DNA of 64,000 bases, taken from contig OU744730.1 in the NCBI GenBank assembly GCA_916613615.1, positions 20,958,406 through 21,022,405 on the forward strand. Reading direction: 5' to 3'. Positions within the stretch are counted from its first letter, which is position 1. Every line of letters starts with the position of its first letter. The notes under the pieces are model-generated. The model saw only the letters and a list, made by a program, of their open reading frames with translations, was not told the DNA's origin and searched no databases. Positions 60,846 through 64,000 of the stretch are shown here, one piece after another. The position numbers were made by a program, and so were the translations under genes. This DNA comes from Steromphala cineraria (lineage: Eukaryota; Mollusca; Gastropoda; Trochida; Trochidae).

Positions 60846-61205
60846 GAAAATTATCATACCGTCGATTTGAGAATGTTTTGTGCATATGGACAATGCTGAT
60901 GAATTTCATTACATTTTTAGATGTGAAACCTTCGCTGTGGAACGAAAAATATATATTCCTGTTAAACTTAATAAAGACCAAAATCCATACACCTACAAGT
61001 CATTATTTTCATCACAAAAATTATCCATACTGAAGAATCTCTCAAGATTTATAACTGTCATTGATAAAAAAAAAAAATTTGGAACGAAATCAACCTCCAC
61101 CTATATTTATGTTTATGTTTTTTTGCATGTATATATGTATATCATTTCTCTTGTATCACAGGCTGACTGAATTAGAATAAAGAAATTGAAATTGAATTGA
61201 ATAAA
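60846..61205 (+). mobile_element. 5'-truncated LINE, C-terminal reverse transcriptase fragment
   Basis: The frame through 60880-61100 reads ...DEFHYIFRCETFAVERKIYIP...LKNLSRFITVI, which resembles the C-terminal end common to invertebrate CR1/L2-like retrotransposon proteins (DE(Y/F)HYLF.C....ER..YIP...NL..FI). It ends in an AATAAAG-type signal and an (aaattg)n-like short tandem tail. All polymerase motifs lie upstream and are absent. Confidence 0.65.
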
Positions 61206-62483
61206 AAATCTCGATCACATCATACATGCACTTGGATTCATAGCTGTACAGACTTCCTGAAGAGTAGCTTTTGACCGATGTTAATACTAATAGCACTCAA
61301 GACACTCTTTTCATTCAGAGATCTTACAAATACAAAATTAAGAATGAAATAGAATTTGAGAAAATGTAACTAACAATAAGTCTCTAGGGAAGATATGAAT
61401 TATTGAAAATTAGTTTGAATATCATGACATGCTATTTGAAAATATATATAGATATAGATAATCAAAAATAGCTAACTATTGTCAACATAATCACTGTGAA
61501 CCAATTTGCCTCAAAGCACTCTAAGGGTTTGAATAATAGATGACATTTATCACCTCGGATAGTTGAAATACTATCGCCTAAGTTGTCTTGATAGAGAACC
61601 AAATTGCCTAAGTCAACACATCATACATGGGATATTTCATCACAGCTTGTTGCCCGTACAGATGTCTCAAATGTCCATAATGATATATTACAAGAGGGTT
61701 GTTTTTATGACGAAAAATAACAAGTAATTTACAAATAATTTCCTTTCTCAGGATTTTGATATTGTATAAAAGCAGGGGTAACAACTATTAGCTGAGGATG
61801 ATGAAACATACTCAGTTGCTCTGCATGGGTTAAAATTTATATTTGAATTTTAAATCTATACTAAATGGTATTTTCAAACATTTTTAGTTTTTAATATTCG
61901 ACACGGTTGCGATGCAATTATTATAATTAATATAACCTTTAACATTAAGTTCGTTTCAAACGTATTGTGGATAATTTGAAAACAAATAAAATTTACTTTT
62001 ATTTCTTTTTATATCGATGATGATCTGGTGACTTATGGAATAATTAAAGCTTTGAATGGTTTGCTTTTCCTTAATGTACACTGATATCATATAATTAACT
62101 AAAATAAGCTAAAAAATAAGATTGTTCACCTTACTATTTTATGATTGTCAAATGGACGCATATCCATCGGTATTCTATAATTGAATATGATTTTTAGCTG
62201 AATGTTCCTAATTCGAAAATAGGGTTGGAAACGCGGACCAATTTATCAGTTAACACGATTTTCAAGTGTAACGAACATTTTCAGTATTCAGTTGTCATTC
62301 TTTAAAATATATTATTTTACACATGAGTGTCGACAGAGCTTACGGTTCTATTTCATTTTGTTGAAATATCAAATCTCGCAGAGCTCAAGTTTAATATTCA
62401 AAAGATCTTCTAGATGTGGCAAGGTTCTATGATAAAGCAAAGGTTGCACGATGTAACCATGGCAAATTATTAGTAAATGATAT
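61206..62483. other. AT-rich non-coding
   Basis: No gene or clear repeat is seen. Confidence 0.5.
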
Positions 62484-62709
62484 ACTAAAATCCAAAAGAA
62501 ACGTCCCCTCTATATTTGATTCTCGATTCTCGATAAAACAAAAATATATATTCTTTTACCTGAATCAGTGCATTTTGTGCATTTAAGCGATGTGTTTCTT
62601 CAGATAGTGCCCCGGTATATATAAAAAAATGGTGTCATTTTTTAATTATCTTTCGTGATTTTTGATGTGTGTGAAAAAATAAAAGGGGACGTTTCTTTTG
62701 GATTTTAGT
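62484..62709. mobile_element. 226 bp MITE with perfect 25 bp terminal inverted repeats
   Basis: Ends at 62484-62508 and 62685-62709 are exact reverse complements, starting actaaaatccaaaagaaacg. The TIR is related to that of the element at 5549-5885. No coding capacity. The target-site duplication is not clear (AT/TA-rich flanks). Confidence 0.8.
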
Positions 62710-62865
62710 TTATATACAACCATAATAATATTGTTGCTAGATGCATTTGTCCTTCAAAATATGCAACCATGAAAAGACTAAAATGGCCATGACTACATGT
62801 TTCCTAAACTCTTTTAATATTCAGCACACAACAAATTTACCATCTTTGTAGGATCGCTTTGACTT

Positions 62866-63219
62866 CTATATACTAAATTTCAGATATGCTAAGTCTCGCT
62901 GTCCACGGCCGTCAAAACCGTCTGTTATCGATTTCAAGAAGATCCCTTGTATATCCGTCGGTTCCGTTGCATCATATTGTATAAACTCATAACAAGGGAG
63001 AGATTGCTTTATACGGTTTATTTGATATTTATCCTGTCGTTTCGGAATAAACTTTATTAATTCATTTAGTTTTAAAAATATGAATTTTCGACGTAGTTGT
63101 TGACGACTTATCAAGGATAATCCTTTTCGCTCTGGATTAAATGTTAGATTAAGTCGACTAAAATGTGATGTTGAATGTTGAATTATTGTTATTTTGTTCT
63201 TAAACGTGTGACTACACAA
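62866..63219 (-). other. Unidentified open frame, 117 codons
   Basis: It has no ATG at its 5' end (the first codon is TTG) and no recognised domain. The residue mix (Lys/Arg/Ile-rich, with FIPKRQDKYQINRIKQS and DGFDGRGQRDLAYLKF) and its CpG content differ from the surrounding AT-rich DNA, so it could be a worn fragment of a mobile-element gene. It may also be chance. Confidence 0.15.
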
Positions 63220-63582
63220 GAAAAGAGTAATCTTTTAAAGCTAATCTTTTAATACGATATCATAAAAAGATGGTTGAATCGTGCCTTTCTACGTTTTGCT
63301 ACAGGACGTTATATAGTGAGTTGGTTCAATAACATGAGCTAATATTACAACAGTTATGTTAAAATGATAGATAATGATGAAGATGGATTGAAATATGTAA
63401 CACATCTTCTGGATTACTTAAGCTGTATTCTCGAGGGAAGTAGTTGAACTATATTCAAATATGAACTAAAATCCATTATCAACTATGAATAAGTTATCAG
63501 CAACATGGATAGTATAGACTCGTCAGATGTTGTTACTGGTATAGAATAAATTAGTATTTTAATGGTGCCTTTTATGATAAGT

Positions 63583-63652
63583 CAATAACGGGATTCGAAC
63601 CGCAAACCTCTCAATTACGGTATCTAACCTAGAACCAATACGTCAGGCACCT
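63583..63652 (-). repeat. tRNA-like sequence / SINE head
   Basis: On the minus strand GGTTCGAATCC (63601-63591) is an exact pol III B box, preceded by about 50 nt with an A-box-like tgacgtattggtt. Stems do not pair well enough for a functional tRNA, so a tRNA-derived SINE or pseudogene is more likely. Confidence 0.4.
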
Positions 63653-63844
63653 ATTGCATGATATAATATTCAACATTCTTAATCACAGTGAAACCTAATA
63701 TTTTGGGTATAATTGAAGCAGAAAATGTTTTATCACTAACCCTTTAAGAGACAAAAAAAAATCGAAAAGGTTTCTTATTAATTGAATATTTTTTCGGTGT
63801 TATGTTCATGTTATAACACTATATGCAAGAGAAATAAAAAATCG

Positions 63845-63900
63845 TTTGAGATTAGAACCCAGGCCCTCATAGTGAAGTTGACAATTCAAGCCAGCACTGA
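63845..63900 (-). repeat. Second degenerate tRNA/SINE-like piece
   Basis: Minus strand reads ...gcctgggttctaatctcaa, a degraded B-box-like motif, in the same orientation as the piece 250 bp upstream on the plus coordinate. Confidence 0.25.
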
Positions 63901-64000
63901 ATGCTTTACTATCATCAGTTATGCATAATATCTTCCCAATCTCTAAATTCAGCGTTTGAATTAGACAATTCAACAAATTTACACAAACATCGCGTTTTTT

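Overview
This is a 64 kb piece of animal nuclear DNA: AT-rich, with GT-AG introns, polyadenylation signals and many small interspersed repeats. It is most likely from a lophotrochozoan. A short repeat near 57.6 kb ending in a 'cactcactca' tail resembles SINE-like repeats that I associate with gastropod molluscs, so a mollusc is my best guess, at moderate to low confidence. The one intact gene is a four-homeodomain, many-zinc-finger transcription factor of the ZFHX3/ZFHX4 (ATBF1, fly zfh-2) family on the plus strand. Seven coding exons can be joined from 18316 to 53677. Every junction is phase 1, and the spliced frame is 9,891 nt, encoding 3,296 residues plus a stop.

Layout. At 1-4.6 kb there is upstream, mostly non-coding DNA. 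It holds a possible TATA-type promoter and first non-coding exon (about 1309-1459) and a G/C-rich tandem array at 3-4.1 kb that is interrupted by a retroposed tail. At 4.9-12.3 kb lies a decayed composite DNA transposon. A plus-strand transposase-like gene (DUF6589-type) and a minus-strand RecQ-family helicase meet tail to tail with overlapping stop codons, and both are frameshifted. Their introns carry further TA-flanked MITEs and a 22-C run. At 12.3-18.26 kb there is gene-free AT-rich DNA with two tandem-repeat patches. At 18.26-21.38 kb is the first coding exon of the ZFHX gene, with an overlapping uORF. From 21.38 to 42.38 kb runs a 21 kb intron that holds C-rich polypyrimidine tracts, tandem repeats, perfect DR1 nuclear-receptor motifs, YY1/Pho-like motifs and several balanced-composition blocks that look like conserved regulatory elements. 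At 42.38-53.68 kb are the remaining six coding exons. At 53.68 to about 57.0 kb is a long 3' UTR with three AATAAA signals and a cluster of AAGGTCA half-sites. From 57.0 to 64 kb is a repeat-rich tail with at least five foldback or inverted-repeat elements, the 3' end of a LINE and tRNA-like SINE pieces.

The ZFHX gene is a developmental nuclear regulator. Its fingers and homeodomains bind DNA, and PVNLS and PLDLS motifs predict CtBP co-repressor recruitment. The large intron probably carries much of its cis-regulation. The helicase/transposase pair is a self-contained mobile unit, unrelated in function to ZFHX, that inserted upstream of its coding start. Introns, splice joins and residue numbers were worked out by hand from the sequence. 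No homology search was run.
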